Source: Corynebacterium poyangense
GTDB taxonomy: Bacteria; Actinomycetota; Actinomycetes; Mycobacteriales; Mycobacteriaceae
DNA: 64,000 nt
Direction of reading: 5' to 3'
NCBI RefSeq assembly: GCF_014522205.1
Contig: NZ_CP046884.1
Span: 1,054,001 to 1,118,000 of the forward strand
Below, one piece after another: positions 8,180-19,093 of this stretch (position 1 is its first letter; every line of letters begins with the position of its first letter). The notes below the pieces were generated by a model that searched no databases, had not been told where the DNA came from, and worked only from the letters and a program-made list of their open reading frames with translations. Position numbers and translations under genes: made by a program.

Positions 8180-9454
8180 GTGGATAGAATCGGTTTGATT
8201 TCTTTGACGGACCATAAAGCGGCTTTTGCGATAGCTCTATTAGTAGGCATTCCTCTTGTTACTCTCTTTGTTATTGGTTTAAAAAAAGAGCGTCGGATGG
8301 TGTTTCTTGGGGTCATCGTTGCTGCTCTCTGCGGCGCTGTGGCGGTATGGGCGTTCATTGAAAAGGTTTGGCATCCGTTTCCAGATTCAATTCCCGTGCA
8401 AGTCTACGCCGGCGGGGCAGTAGCGCTGGCTATGTATCTTGGGGCGCTGGTGTTTAAACGTCGCCGCATTCTGTGCTTTTTCTTGGCCATCTGTGCCACG
8501 GGTGGGGCCTGGGGAATAGCGAACTTGCATTACCAAGAGTATCCGACTGCCAGGTCTTTGGATCCGCAGCCAATTAGTCGGAGGATGGATTTCGCTACGT
8601 TCCAAAAATTGGTTGCAGCGCCGACCTTAGATGGGCGTCAAGTGGGGGCCCTGGTGCAGGTTCCCTTGGCGGGGTATCCGGCCCAGGACGGGGGGTCTGG
8701 CTATCCTGCTCGAAATGCTTTTGCGTACATTCCGCCAGCGTACTGGACCCATCCGGCGATTAATCTCCCGGTGGTGGTGTTGTTGGCAGGGAATCCCGGA
8801 GAACCAGAACAGTGGTTTACCACTGCAGAAGGAGAAGCTACGGTTGATGAATTCCAAGCCAATCATGATGGAATTTCACCGATTGTCATTAGCGTTGATG
8901 GTACCGGGAGTTGGACGGGAAACCCTATTTGTGTCGATGGCCCGGATTTAAAGGTCCAGAGTTATTTGGCACGCGACGTACCGCGGCTGATTAAAGAAAG
9001 ATTCCGTGTCAACCCCGACACTAAGACCTGGACCATCGGTGGTTTTAGTTATGGTGGCACCTGCTCCTTACAAGTGGTGACCAACGCTCCCGACGTCTAC
9101 GGCAGCTTCCTTGATTTTTCCGGACAGGCAGAACCAACCCTGGGAGATCATAAACAAACCGTGGATACTTTCTTTGGCTCCAATGAGCAGGCCTATCAGG
9201 CAGTAAACCCAGAAACGTTGTTACGCAACGCTGAAGCGAAGAAAAGCTACTCTGGGATAGCAGGAAAGTTTATTGCTGGGGAAGATGACCATGAATCGGT
9301 GGCTGCCCTCCAGCACTTAAATGATTTGGCAGGAAAAGCCGGGATGGTGACTGAATTCCAAACCCTTCCAGGGGCACACTCCTTCAGAGTTTGGCGCGTG
9401 GCTCTGAGAGAAACTCTAGGGTGGGCGGCACAACGAGGAGGTTTATCAGCATGA
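8180..9454 (+). CDS. Membrane-anchored esterase paired with the aminoacyl-phosphatidylglycerol synthase
   Basis: 424 residues. Three or so hydrophobic segments occupy residues 12-115 (for example AFAIALLVGIPLVTLFVIG). A large extracytoplasmic alpha/beta hydrolase domain follows, with nucleophile motif GGFSYGGT near residue 293, a candidate acid in GEDDHES near 373 and a candidate His in PGAHSFRVW near 408. The fold resembles esterase D and mycolyltransferase relatives. The stop overlaps the next start (ATGA, 9451-9454). In C. glutamicum a putative esterase encoded directly upstream of an aminoacyl-PG synthase homologue is reported to be needed for alanyl-PG formation, while the synthase alone makes alanyl-diacylglycerol; this gene is in exactly that position, so the same role is inferred. 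Confidence 0.82.
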   Translation: MDRIGLISLTDHKAAFAIALLVGIPLVTLFVIGLKKERRMVFLGVIVAALCGAVAVWAFIEKVWHPFPDSIPVQVYAGGAVALAMYLGALVFKRRRILCFFLAICATGGAWGIANLHYQEYPTARSLDPQPISRRMDFATFQKLVAAPTLDGRQVGALVQVPLAGYPAQDGGSGYPARNAFAYIPPAYWTHPAINLPVVVLLAGNPGEPEQWFTTAEGEATVDEFQANHDGISPIVISVDGTGSWTGNPICVDGPDLKVQSYLARDVPRLIKERFRVNPDTKTWTIGGFSYGGTCSLQVVTNAPDVYGSFLDFSGQAEPTLGDHKQTVDTFFGSNEQAYQAVNPETLLRNAEAKKSYSGIAGKFIAGEDDHESVAALQHLNDLAGKAGMVTEFQTLPGAHSFRVWRVALRETLGWAAQRGGLSA

Positions 9455-11988
9455 TCACCACTGTCCTAGGACAGTTAGCATCTGCCGTGAAGTGGGGATG
9501 TAAGCAACTTCTCCACACCCCGGTGAGCCTGGCTCTCATTGTGGTGATGTGGGGTTTGCACATAGTGTTTATCTCCTATCCCGAGGGTTTGGTTCCCTAC
9601 CTTGGCCTTGGGATGCCGTATGAGATTGACAATTGGCACATCTTGATCTGCGGACTTACAACGTCGCAGCTTGGCAGCACAGCGATTGCTACGTTGGGAG
9701 TATTGGTTCTTGCTATTCCAGCAGAACGTATCCTAGGTAGCTTTAAGTTTGGCCTGACTGCGATCATTCTTCACCTTGTTGTCACCCCAGCGGCAATGAT
9801 TAGTGCTCGCTCAGTAGAAGAAACCGGATTGAATTGGTGGGGAAATGATCTCTTAGACTCCACCTTGCTCTCTCCGGTCGGTTGGATTTTCGGTACCGCA
9901 GCTTTTGCCTCGGCGTGGATGAGTGTGCTCTGGCAGCGTCGCACCCGCATGGTGCTTTTGGCTTTGAGTCTGACCTTGGTGCTGTACTCAGGAACGCTAT
10001 CTGACGCCGTGGCATTAACTGCAGCGATATTCGGTATCGCTTCCGGGATGGTCATTCATCCCAATTCAGTCCAGATGCGGCTGGCTGCGTCTCGACGGGA
10101 ATCCCGGTTGCTACTTGCCGTCATGATGTTGTGCACCACCTTAGGGCCGGTACTTGCAGCACTGAACCCGCTTTCTTCTGGGCCCTTTTCCGCAGTGACG
10201 CAACTTATTTGGGAGCCAGAATATTCTCTGGACGAGGTCTACTGGTTATGCGAAAACAACACCGGTAGCCAAGAGTGCAGTGACGCCGTGCTCCAAGCAG
10301 CTCAAACTGGTGTAGGCGCAACCATCATTAACCTGGTCCCCTTAATCGTCTACGGGGTGCTTGCCCTTGGCTTGGCTAAGGGTCGACGCGCTGCCTGGTT
10401 AATGAGCATCGCCGCGCAAATTATCAGCATTGTGGTGATTGGGCTACAGCTATGGACCATTACCGATTTTGACGACACCAACTCAATTCTCCTAATCACC
10501 AACGGCATTTTTATGATCCTGCCCTGGCTCATCACACTGGTGATCTTGATTTTTAGTCACCGGTTATTCCGGGTAGAAATTCATCACCGTGCATTGAGTC
10601 AATTAATTCTAGGCGTTCTTACCGCAATTGGGGTATCTGCGGTCCTGTGGGTCTGCGGTGGATTGGTGTTAGCTGATCACTTCCACCCGCAAGCACGGTT
10701 AAGTGACTTGCTATTCGATATACCTGTCCATTATTTCCCACCAGTTCTAGGGGAGCTCTATAGCTACCAATTGGTGCCACACACGCAATGGGGATGGATG
10801 CTGGCTAATTGGACGGGTGTGGTGTTCTGGGGAATTTCCCTGGTGAGCTTGTACCGGGCACTCATGTCGGTTCCTGATCCTCGTGAGGAAGAGGCCCGTA
10901 ATACCGCTCGCACGATATTGGTTAACGGTAGCGGAGATCACTTGTCTTGGATGACGTTGTGGCCAGGAAACCGCTATTGGTTTGCCCCTGCTGCGCCGGG
11001 AGAAAACCAACCCGCCGGTTACGTAGCCTACCGGGTGAATCGTGGCATTGCTGTCACGGTGGGAGAACCGGTGTTGGCGGCTAATAGCTCGGATCCGATG
11101 GTTCTTGCTACCCAATTTGAAGATTTCGCTACTGAAAACGGTTGGAAAACAGCCTGGTATTCGGTGTCTTCTGAATTTAGTGAGCGTCGGAAAGACAGTG
11201 GTTTCCGACGCCAGCACGTGGCTGAGGAGTCTCTGCTGTACTGCGATAATCTTGAATTCAAAGGAAAGAAGTTCCAGAATATTCGCACTGCGCGAAATAG
11301 GGCGGCTAAAGAAGGGATCTCCACCCTATGGGCCCGGTGGGAGGAACTAGATCCGGTTATCCGAGAATCCATTATTGCTCTTTCTGAAGAATGGGTGGCC
11401 GAAAAGGCTCTCCCGGAAATGGGATTTACGCTCGGTGGAGTCGAAGAATTAAAAGAACCTGGCACGCAATTGCTGATTGCTGTAGATGACGATCATAGGG
11501 TGCACGGAGTCACTAGTTGGTTGCCGGTTTATCAGAAAGGTTCTTTGGTGGGCTACACCCTGGACTTTATGCGTCGAGACTCCCACGGTTTCCGGACGGT
11601 TATGGAGTTCTTGCTCGCCGAGGGAGCACTTCACGCTAAAGAAGAAGGCTTGGAATGGGTATCTCTATCGGGGGCTCCGCTAGCGCGAAGTGAGGAAAAC
11701 ACCGAAGAATTTGGGATTTTAGACGCAGTATTAGAAAAGGTTGGAAGCTCCATGGAACCGCTCTATGGTTTCCGTTCGCTGGCATTTTCTAAGAATAAGT
11801 TCCACCCGGAGCACCGAGACTGGTATCTCTGCTACAACGATGAACTGGCCCTACCTGCTATTGGGCTTGCGATTACGTCCTGCTATGTGCCCGACATGAA
11901 GCTCAGTGACGCCATCAAAGCCGCAAAAGTGTGGGAAGAATCCCAGCAACCAGCAACCGGGGAAGAATCTGACGGGGTCAAGAAATAA
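9451..11988 (+). CDS. Aminoacyl-phosphatidylglycerol synthase (alanyl-lipid synthase), DUF2156 C-terminus
   Basis: 845 residues. The N-terminal half is a long series of transmembrane segments, beginning near residue 20 and continuing to about 470, the first few resembling a rhomboid-like bundle. From about residue 480 a soluble DUF2156/GNAT-like transferase domain follows; FQNIRTARNRAAKEG near 608, YTLDFMRRD near 700 and EGLEWVSLSGAPLAR near 732-746 are characteristic of MprF-type synthases that use aminoacyl-tRNA. A longer reading from 9391 is possible, but GAGGAGG at 9435-9441 and the ATGA overlap fix the start at 9451. The likely product is alanylated lipid, by analogy with the C. glutamicum pair. 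The amino acid used is not provable from sequence. Confidence 0.88.
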   Translation: MITTVLGQLASAVKWGCKQLLHTPVSLALIVVMWGLHIVFISYPEGLVPYLGLGMPYEIDNWHILICGLTTSQLGSTAIATLGVLVLAIPAERILGSFKFGLTAIILHLVVTPAAMISARSVEETGLNWWGNDLLDSTLLSPVGWIFGTAAFASAWMSVLWQRRTRMVLLALSLTLVLYSGTLSDAVALTAAIFGIASGMVIHPNSVQMRLAASRRESRLLLAVMMLCTTLGPVLAALNPLSSGPFSAVTQLIWEPEYSLDEVYWLCENNTGSQECSDAVLQAAQTGVGATIINLVPLIVYGVLALGLAKGRRAAWLMSIAAQIISIVVIGLQLWTITDFDDTNSILLITNGIFMILPWLITLVILIFSHRLFRVEIHHRALSQLILGVLTAIGVSAVLWVCGGLVLADHFHPQARLSDLLFDIPVHYFPPVLGELYSYQLVPHTQWGWMLANWTGVVFWGISLVSLYRALMSVPDPREEEARNTARTILVNGSGDHLSWMTLWPGNRYWFAPAAPGENQPAGYVAYRVNRGIAVTVGEPVLAANSSDPMVLATQFEDFATENGWKTAWYSVSSEFSERRKDSGFRRQHVAEESLLYCDNLEFKGKKFQNIRTARNRAAKEGISTLWARWEELDPVIRESIIALSEEWVAEKALPEMGFTLGGVEELKEPGTQLLIAVDDDHRVHGVTSWLPVYQKGSLVGYTLDFMRRDSHGFRTVMEFLLAEGALHAKEEGLEWVSLSGAPLARSEENTEEFGILDAVLEKVGSSMEPLYGFRSLAFSKNKFHPEHRDWYLCYNDELALPAIGLAITSCYVPDMKLSDAIKAAKVWEESQQPATGEESDGVKK

Positions 11989-12000
11989 CGACAGGAGATT

Positions 12001-12891
12001 TTAGGGATCACGGCGTACGGAGCCTCCCCGAAGGCGGCGGGGTAATGCTGAATAGGACACATAGTGTGCTGGCACTGCGCCCCCAAGAAGTTTCGTACCG
12101 AGCTTTGCGGCCGCAGGAGAATGATCCTGGACAAGGGGACGATGTGAGGCTATAAGGACAAGATTGCCGTAGCGTCGACCTTTTAGCATCGGTGGATCAG
12201 CGATGACGGCTACTTCAGAGAAGACCGACGCCAGGGTGGCTATTTCATCGCGAGCTAGATGGAGATCACTATGATCGCCGCAGTTTGCTAGATAAAGCCC
12301 CTGCGGTGAAAGACTACGGGACACCTCTGAAACAAATTCTCGGGTAACGAAATGTGTTGGAGTATGCGCATGATCAAAAACGTCTCGGATGATGATGTCT
12401 CGGCTCGCTGGACGAGCAGACGTAATAACCTTTCGTGCCTCATCGGCCCGAATCTTGAGGTGAGGTGATCGAGGCAGATCAAAAAGCCTTCGCACCAGCT
12501 GGGCGAGTTGGGCGTCGAACTCAACTACGGTATTCCGGGATTGTGGCCACCGATCCACGCACCACCGGGCCATGCTGCATCCAGCTCCGCCGAGATGAGT
12601 AATTCTTAACGTGGTGGGGTCTAAATAAGTAGAGACAAAGCTCTCCATGGCATAAGCCATCCACCGCATATATTCGAAATCCAGATAAGAAGGATCCTCA
12701 AGGTGGAGATGAGAAGACGGTACGCCATTGACTTTAAGGAGCCAAGAATGAGAGATAAGGTCATCCCGGACCACTTCCAACGTCCCCGAATCAATGGGGT
12801 AGGTTCCGGCAACATCCGTGATGGGCGAGCCTGACGCCGAAGAGGTGTGGTGGCGACGACGCTGACGGTGCCCTGAGTGTTTTCTCGCCAT
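12001..12891 (-). CDS. Spermidine-synthase-like protein (Rossmann methyltransferase fold)
   Basis: 296 residues. LGGAGCSMARWC near residue 100 is the glycine-rich nucleotide loop, VVEFDAQL near 121 the acidic strand end, and DVFDHAHTPTHF near 168 the position of the active-site Asp loop of aminopropyltransferases. The usual substrate-binding GG-D-G signature is degenerate (GGAGCS), as in the many actinobacterial spermidine synthase homologues whose substrate is unknown. The first 35 residues are basic with KHSGHRQRRRHH, a possible RNA or DNA contact or simply disorder. The gene converges on the aminoacyl-lipid synthase (12-bp gap) and is divergent from mnmA. Confidence 0.72.
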   Translation of the reverse strand: MARKHSGHRQRRRHHTSSASGSPITDVAGTYPIDSGTLEVVRDDLISHSWLLKVNGVPSSHLHLEDPSYLDFEYMRWMAYAMESFVSTYLDPTTLRITHLGGAGCSMARWCVDRWPQSRNTVVEFDAQLAQLVRRLFDLPRSPHLKIRADEARKVITSARPASRDIIIRDVFDHAHTPTHFVTREFVSEVSRSLSPQGLYLANCGDHSDLHLARDEIATLASVFSEVAVIADPPMLKGRRYGNLVLIASHRPLVQDHSPAAAKLGTKLLGGAVPAHYVSYSALPRRLRGGSVRRDP

Positions 12892-12970
12892 AATAGGTAG
12901 TTAGCCTAGCCGGGATGATAGCGGGAGAGAAAAAGACTACACTGACACGGCGGTGAATAGAGTGTCCGAG

Positions 12971-12984
12971 GGACTTAAAAGTCC
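12971..12984. promoter_or_regulatory. Perfect inverted repeat upstream of mnmA
   Basis: GGACTT-AA-AAGTCC, 58 bp before the mnmA ATG, in the 150-bp divergent region. Candidate operator; no factor can be named. A TACACT box lies at 12938-12943 on the plus strand. Confidence 0.3.
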
Positions 12985-13041
12985 ACGAGTGAGCAGCGTC
13001 CTCTGCATGGACTAGGTGAAAAAGAAGGGGAGTAACTAAGG

Positions 13042-14130
13042 ATGCGAGTTCTAGCGGCGATGAGCGGCGGAGTCGATTCTTCGGTAGCCGCAGCGCGCGC
13101 AGTCGCGGCTGGGCATGATGTGGTGGGAGTCCATCTAGCCCTTTCTCGAGATCCCCAAGCGGTCAGAGAATCCGCGCGGGGATGCTGCTCCCTGGAAGAC
13201 TCAGCGGACGCGCGTCGAGTCTGCGATAAGTTAGGAATCCCCTTTTATGTATGGGATTTTTCCGACCGTTTCCACGAGGAAGTGATTGAAGATTTCATCG
13301 ACTCCTATGCGCGCGGTGAAACCCCCAATCCTTGTCTACGGTGCAATGAAAAAATAAAATTCGCTGCTCTTTTAGAGCGTGCCCTGGCGTTGGGTTTTGA
13401 CGCCGTAGCTACGGGGCATTACGCCACGGTGGATGAGGATGGTTATCTGCGTAGATCCCCAGACGAGAAAAAAGATCAGTCCTATGTTCTTGGGGTTTTA
13501 AGCAGTAAAGAACTGCAGCACTGTCTTTTCCCGGTGGGGGATACCCCCAAACCCCAGATCCGCGAAGAAGCAGCTCAGTATGGTTTTTCCACTGCATCGA
13601 AACCGGATTCCTATGACATTTGTTTTATCCCCGACGGCAACACTCAAGCCTTTCTTGGGCGCACCATCGGGCTTCGTCCCGGCATGATTGTTGATCAACA
13701 AGGTCAAGAACTACGCCAGCACGACGGAGCTTTTCAGTACACCATAGGACAGCGTAAAGGGTTAGACATCAAAACCCCCGCCGATGATGGAAAGCCGAGG
13801 TATGTCACTGATATCGACGCCCGCACCGGAACAGTGACAGTGGGGCCGCGAGAGGCCTTAGCAGTGAGCCGAATCAAAGCTGATCGCTTGAAATTCCTAC
13901 ATCCGAAAATGGTGGGAGATATTGATTGCCAGGTGCAGGTTCGAGCACACGGTTCGGTCGCAGCATGCCGAGCACATATTCACCGCTCCGAGGATTGGAT
14001 GGAGCTAGAACTTCAAGAACCACTGAGCGGGGTTGCCCGGGGACAAGCCGCAGTACTGTACCTTCCCATGCCCGACGGTTTAGGAGACGTGGTGTTAGGG
14101 TCTGGAACCATTTGCGAAACGACCAAATAA
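13042..14130 (+). CDS. mnmA: MnmA, tRNA-specific 2-thiouridylase
   Basis: 362 residues; installs the 2-thio group on wobble uridine 34 of tRNA-Glu, -Gln and -Lys using ATP and persulfide sulfur. PP-loop SGGVDSS is at 8-14; the nucleophilic cysteine is Cys101 in [12 protein letters not shown], and the persulfide cysteine Cys194 in DICFIPDG. An AAGGGGAG site lies upstream of the ATG. The cysteine desulfurase earlier in the window is the probable sulfur source. It ends 13 bp before the MetE-like gene. The relative order desulfurase, mnmA, MetE-like protein, ligA is the one seen in mycobacteria. Both tRNAs near 60 kb have C34 (anticodons CTG and CTC), so they are not themselves its substrates. 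Confidence 0.95.
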   Translation: MRVLAAMSGGVDSSVAAARAVAAGHDVVGVHLALSRDPQAVRESARGCCSLEDSADARRVCDKLGIPFYVWDFSDRFHEEVIEDFIDSYARGETPNPCLRCNEKIKFAALLERALALGFDAVATGHYATVDEDGYLRRSPDEKKDQSYVLGVLSSKELQHCLFPVGDTPKPQIREEAAQYGFSTASKPDSYDICFIPDGNTQAFLGRTIGLRPGMIVDQQGQELRQHDGAFQYTIGQRKGLDIKTPADDGKPRYVTDIDARTGTVTVGPREALAVSRIKADRLKFLHPKMVGDIDCQVQVRAHGSVAACRAHIHRSEDWMELELQEPLSGVARGQAAVLYLPMPDGLGDVVLGSGTICETTK

Positions 14131-14143
14131 GAGGAGTTTTTGC

Positions 14144-15130
14144 ATGGCTCAAGCGTATGCTGCCCCATCGGTGAAGGGCCCACCCTTCCGCACTATTGCC
14201 GATATTATTGCTGGAGAAACCGGTGACCTTCGGACCGTGCCCATTTTGCTGCAGGAGGGAATAACCGGCGATAGCGTAGCTCATACCGCTGCACTCCTCG
14301 ACGGCATCTATATTGATCGAGGTCCCCGGTGCTGGCAACTAACTTCTCGCCCACGTTCTATGAGCCACGTCATCGCAGACTCTTGGGAACGGAAACTTGA
14401 CTTCCTTGAGGAACAGTGGGGTACTGACCTCAACGGGTTGGTTATTCCTCTGCTCGGGCCGTGGACGTTCAGTACCCGAATAGAACACAGCGCTGGCCGG
14501 CGCGCTCTTGAAGATCAAGGATTCTTAGCTGCCCTTCATGACATCTATGTGGCATCACTAGAACAAGTCCACGACAACATCGCGCAACGCTTCGGAACCT
14601 CTCCCCACCTTGTGCTTGTGGAGCCAGATCTGTACCGGATCCAACACGGACTAATCCCGGGACCTACCGACTTCGATCTCATTCCCGAACGCTCCGCTGA
14701 AGACCTCGCGGACTACCTGGCTGAACTGTGCCACAACGAACGCGGCGGCACCCGGATCTTAAGTTTTTCTCATTCCCCCATCTGCTGGGACATTGCTCGC
14801 TTCAGTGGCGCGAGAGTGGTGGATTTTGACTTCGCCGCTATTCGTCATCACAGTGATCTTGACGGGCTGGGGGAACTTCTCAACTGCCACGTGACCCCCA
14901 GCGTGGCTGTTGATCCAACGGGCAAACAACCTAAGGATCTAGCAAAAGAAATTATTCGATTATCAACGACCGTGGGGTTCGCTCCTACGCTATGGGCAAA
15001 ACAGGGTTTTCTTCGCATGGTCGATAGCTCAACGGATTCTGCGGTTCTTGAGGAATTAGCTTTTGCCCAGCAACTACGTACTGTTGCTCAGACGGCCGAT
15101 ATTCTTCATAGCGATGCCGGAAATCTCTAG
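14144..15130 (+). CDS. MetE-like protein (cobalamin-independent methionine synthase C-terminal fold)
   Basis: 328 residues, about half the size of full MetE, and present between mnmA and ligA in mycobacteria too. LLGPWTFSTRIE near residue 104, LVEPDLYRIQHG near 157 and LSFSHSPICWD near 206 fit the MetE barrel. The zinc-binding His-X-Cys and distal Cys of MetE are not clearly all present (NCHVTPSV near 246 is a candidate), so methionine synthase activity is doubtful and the role is unknown. GAGGAG at 14131-14136 precedes the ATG by 7 nt. The last 4 bp overlap the 3' end of the convergent exonuclease gene. Confidence 0.7.
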   Translation: MAQAYAAPSVKGPPFRTIADIIAGETGDLRTVPILLQEGITGDSVAHTAALLDGIYIDRGPRCWQLTSRPRSMSHVIADSWERKLDFLEEQWGTDLNGLVIPLLGPWTFSTRIEHSAGRRALEDQGFLAALHDIYVASLEQVHDNIAQRFGTSPHLVLVEPDLYRIQHGLIPGPTDFDLIPERSAEDLADYLAELCHNERGGTRILSFSHSPICWDIARFSGARVVDFDFAAIRHHSDLDGLGELLNCHVTPSVAVDPTGKQPKDLAKEIIRLSTTVGFAPTLWAKQGFLRMVDSSTDSAVLEELAFAQQLRTVAQTADILHSDAGNL

Positions 15131-15798
15131 CCCTCTACTGGCCAGGAGAGAGAAATGGTGGAACTATCCTGGCCTTTGGATTCACGCCAAGCTCTGAACT
15201 CAGATTGAATTTCATAGTATTGAACAGCCTGGTATTCCATTAGCTCCTCAAAGCTGAATTCTTTGAGTTTTGGCCAGTTATGAACTTGGCGCCAAGCAAT
15301 CCGGGCAGCAGCTAGGGCATCAGCCGAAGAGTTATGGGCATTGTCTAAGTGGATTTGGTAATGCTCACACAGGGCAGACAGTGTTCGTTTACCTTTTCGG
15401 TAGCGGTCCAAGCAGCGGTCAATAAGCAAAGGATCAAAAACTGGACCATCGACGGTGAAAGACGGCTCTAAGGAGCGAAGTACGGTCAGGTCATAGGGGG
15501 CATTAAAGACAATAACTGCCATGTCTTCCTGCCAGGCATAGCGTAGGAGGCGGATGGTTTCCGCAAGGACCTCCTCGTGGGGTTGGCCATGTTCTTGGGC
15601 ATAAGCTGTAGTGATTCCGTGTACTGCGGTTGCCTCGTCTGGGATATCTACGCCGGGATCAGCAAGGAGCTCTTTGGTATTGACCTGCGATCCCTCAATC
15701 CGGATCAGGGAAGAAGTAACGATTCTGGCAGCGTGGGGGTTAGTGCCAGTGGTCTCCAAATCAAAAGACAGCATCCGGGAGGCGTCGAAATGGTTCAT
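15127..15798 (-). CDS. DnaQ-like 3'-5' exonuclease (DEDD family)
   Basis: About 223 residues. Exo I is LSFDLETTG near residue 10; Exo II sits in VFNAPYDLTVL near 96; Exo III is DNAHNSSADALAAA near 150-163, with His and Asp spaced as in DEDDh enzymes. The open frame continues upstream to 15936, but those extra 46 residues run through the divergent ligA start and lack family features. The ATG at 15798 stands 7 nt after a TAAAGT box, consistent with a leaderless message. It may be a proofreading or RNA-trimming nuclease; the exact substrate is unknown. A second DnaQ-like gene lies at 55.7 kb. Confidence 0.82.
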   Translation of the reverse strand: MNHFDASRMLSFDLETTGTNPHAARIVTSSLIRIEGSQVNTKELLADPGVDIPDEATAVHGITTAYAQEHGQPHEEVLAETIRLLRYAWQEDMAVIVFNAPYDLTVLRSLEPSFTVDGPVFDPLLIDRCLDRYRKGKRTLSALCEHYQIHLDNAHNSSADALAAARIAWRQVHNWPKLKEFSFEELMEYQAVQYYEIQSEFRAWRESKGQDSSTISLSWPVEG

Positions 15799-15805
15799 GG
15801 CAGTC

Positions 15806-15811
15806 ACTTTA
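15806..15811 (-). promoter_or_regulatory. -10 box TAAAGT of the exonuclease gene
   Basis: On the minus strand TAAAGT is followed by 7 nt and the ATG at 15798, a leaderless arrangement back-to-back with the ligA promoter. Confidence 0.5.
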
Positions 15812-15819
15812 CTGAGTGA

Positions 15820-17916
<2,097 letters not shown>

Positions 17917-17928
17917 GAGGGCAGTGGT

Positions 17929-18603
17929 CTAGGAGCTGAGGATGGCGCCAATGATAGTGCCAAGATGACCAAGGTGATCTACCTCGCTGGAGAGGAAATC
18001 TGGCCCGCCTGTTCTCCCGATCACCAGAACCATCCCGGTTCCTTGTAGCGGGGCTGCAGCGAGGGCAGAGTCTAAGAGGGACCACGACTCCGGGATCCAG
18101 TCTTCGTGCTCTGGTTGCAAAACTCTAGCTTCGGTCACATTAATATGCGTAGGAGTTGATCCGTCATCTTCTGGGGCTGCTTGGGAGGCAGCCACTCGCG
18201 TGATAGGAATATCGGAGCACAGCACGATCGCCCAACTAGCGGTCATGGACTTCGGAAGCACCCGAACTAATTCGGCCATAGCAGCCGAAAGGTTTCTGCG
18301 ATGTGCGGTCATGTCATGGAGCATCCGGATTTGGCCACGGCGATCAACAGTCCCGGTAAAAGGTCGAATGGAATCGACTTCCACCCCTTCAACTGTTTGA
18401 GCAGCGGTGATTAAGACGTCGGCCATTGAATCTTTCGGCAACGTGATGACGATATCGTCCACTACGATTCCTTGTGGATCTTGTTCTACCACGTCAACGG
18501 ATTGGATATTGCCATCTACTAGTCCGAACGCATCAGCCAGTTGGCCCAGCGCGCCGGGGCTATCGGGCAATTGGACTCGAATCAAAAAAGACATATTGGA
18601 CAC
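17929..18603 (-). CDS. ACT-domain protein
   Basis: About 224 residues. An N-terminal ACT fold is visible: FLIRVQLPDSPGALGQLADA, then IQSVDVVEQD and VVDDIVITLP. The C-terminal half has no clear motif, although AELVRVLPKSMTASWAIV suggests a compact alpha/beta domain. ACT domains sense small ligands, often amino acids, so a regulatory role is likely; no catalytic domain is attached. Start: GTG at 18603 lies 7 nt after GAGGA; the ATG at 18594 is the alternative, and the reading from 18651 has no ribosome binding site. It faces ligA (12 bp apart) and is divergent from gatC. The same gene sits between ligA and gatC in mycobacteria. Confidence 0.75.
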   Translation of the reverse strand: MSNMSFLIRVQLPDSPGALGQLADAFGLVDGNIQSVDVVEQDPQGIVVDDIVITLPKDSMADVLITAAQTVEGVEVDSIRPFTGTVDRRGQIRMLHDMTAHRRNLSAAMAELVRVLPKSMTASWAIVLCSDIPITRVAASQAAPEDDGSTPTHINVTEARVLQPEHEDWIPESWSLLDSALAAAPLQGTGMVLVIGRTGGPDFLSSEVDHLGHLGTIIGAILSS

Positions 18604-18788
18604 GGCAGATTCCTCAACCAGTGGGTATCGCGTCTGGGGGACGATTTCCACCCACCTTATAGCTTCTGTTCGCTGACGCGTTAGATGCTACCGTGTTTAT
18701 CCCCGCTAGGGCAGTGGGGTTTGCTAAATCGGGTGCAGTAGGATGGCGCACAGCGACTTTTTGATCTGAACTTGAGGAAGAAGGACTT

Positions 18789-19091
18789 GTGGCTGAGATC
18801 TCGCGTGATGAGGTAGCACACCTCGCGAAACTCTCTCGCTTGGCGCTCTCGGAAGAGGAGCTCGCCCAATTTGCGGGACAGATCGATGACATCATTGACC
18901 ATGTCAAAGCAGTTCAGCAGGTAGATGCGGCTGGAGTGGAACCGATGAGTCATCCCCATAACATCCGTACCACTATGCGAGAAGACGTAGTGACCAAAAC
19001 TCTCACTGCTGAGCAGGCCTTGGATCAGGCTCCCGAGGTGCAGGAACAACGGTTTGTGGTACCTCGGATCCTAGATGGGGAGGGTGAATAA
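18789..19091 (+). CDS. gatC: GatC, Asp-tRNA(Asn)/Glu-tRNA(Gln) amidotransferase subunit C
   Basis: 100 residues; the belt subunit that holds GatA to Gat[21 protein letters not shown] at the N-terminus and MREDVV near residue 63 are typical. The GTG at 18789 follows GAGGAAGAAGGA. Its stop is 2 bp before gatA, giving a gatC-gatA pair; gatB is 7.6 kb away, a split arrangement also seen in Mycobacterium and C. glutamicum. Confidence 0.93.
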   Translation: MAEISRDEVAHLAKLSRLALSEEELAQFAGQIDDIIDHVKAVQQVDAAGVEPMSHPHNIRTTMREDVVTKTLTAEQALDQAPEVQEQRFVVPRILDGEGE

Positions 19092-19093
19092 AA

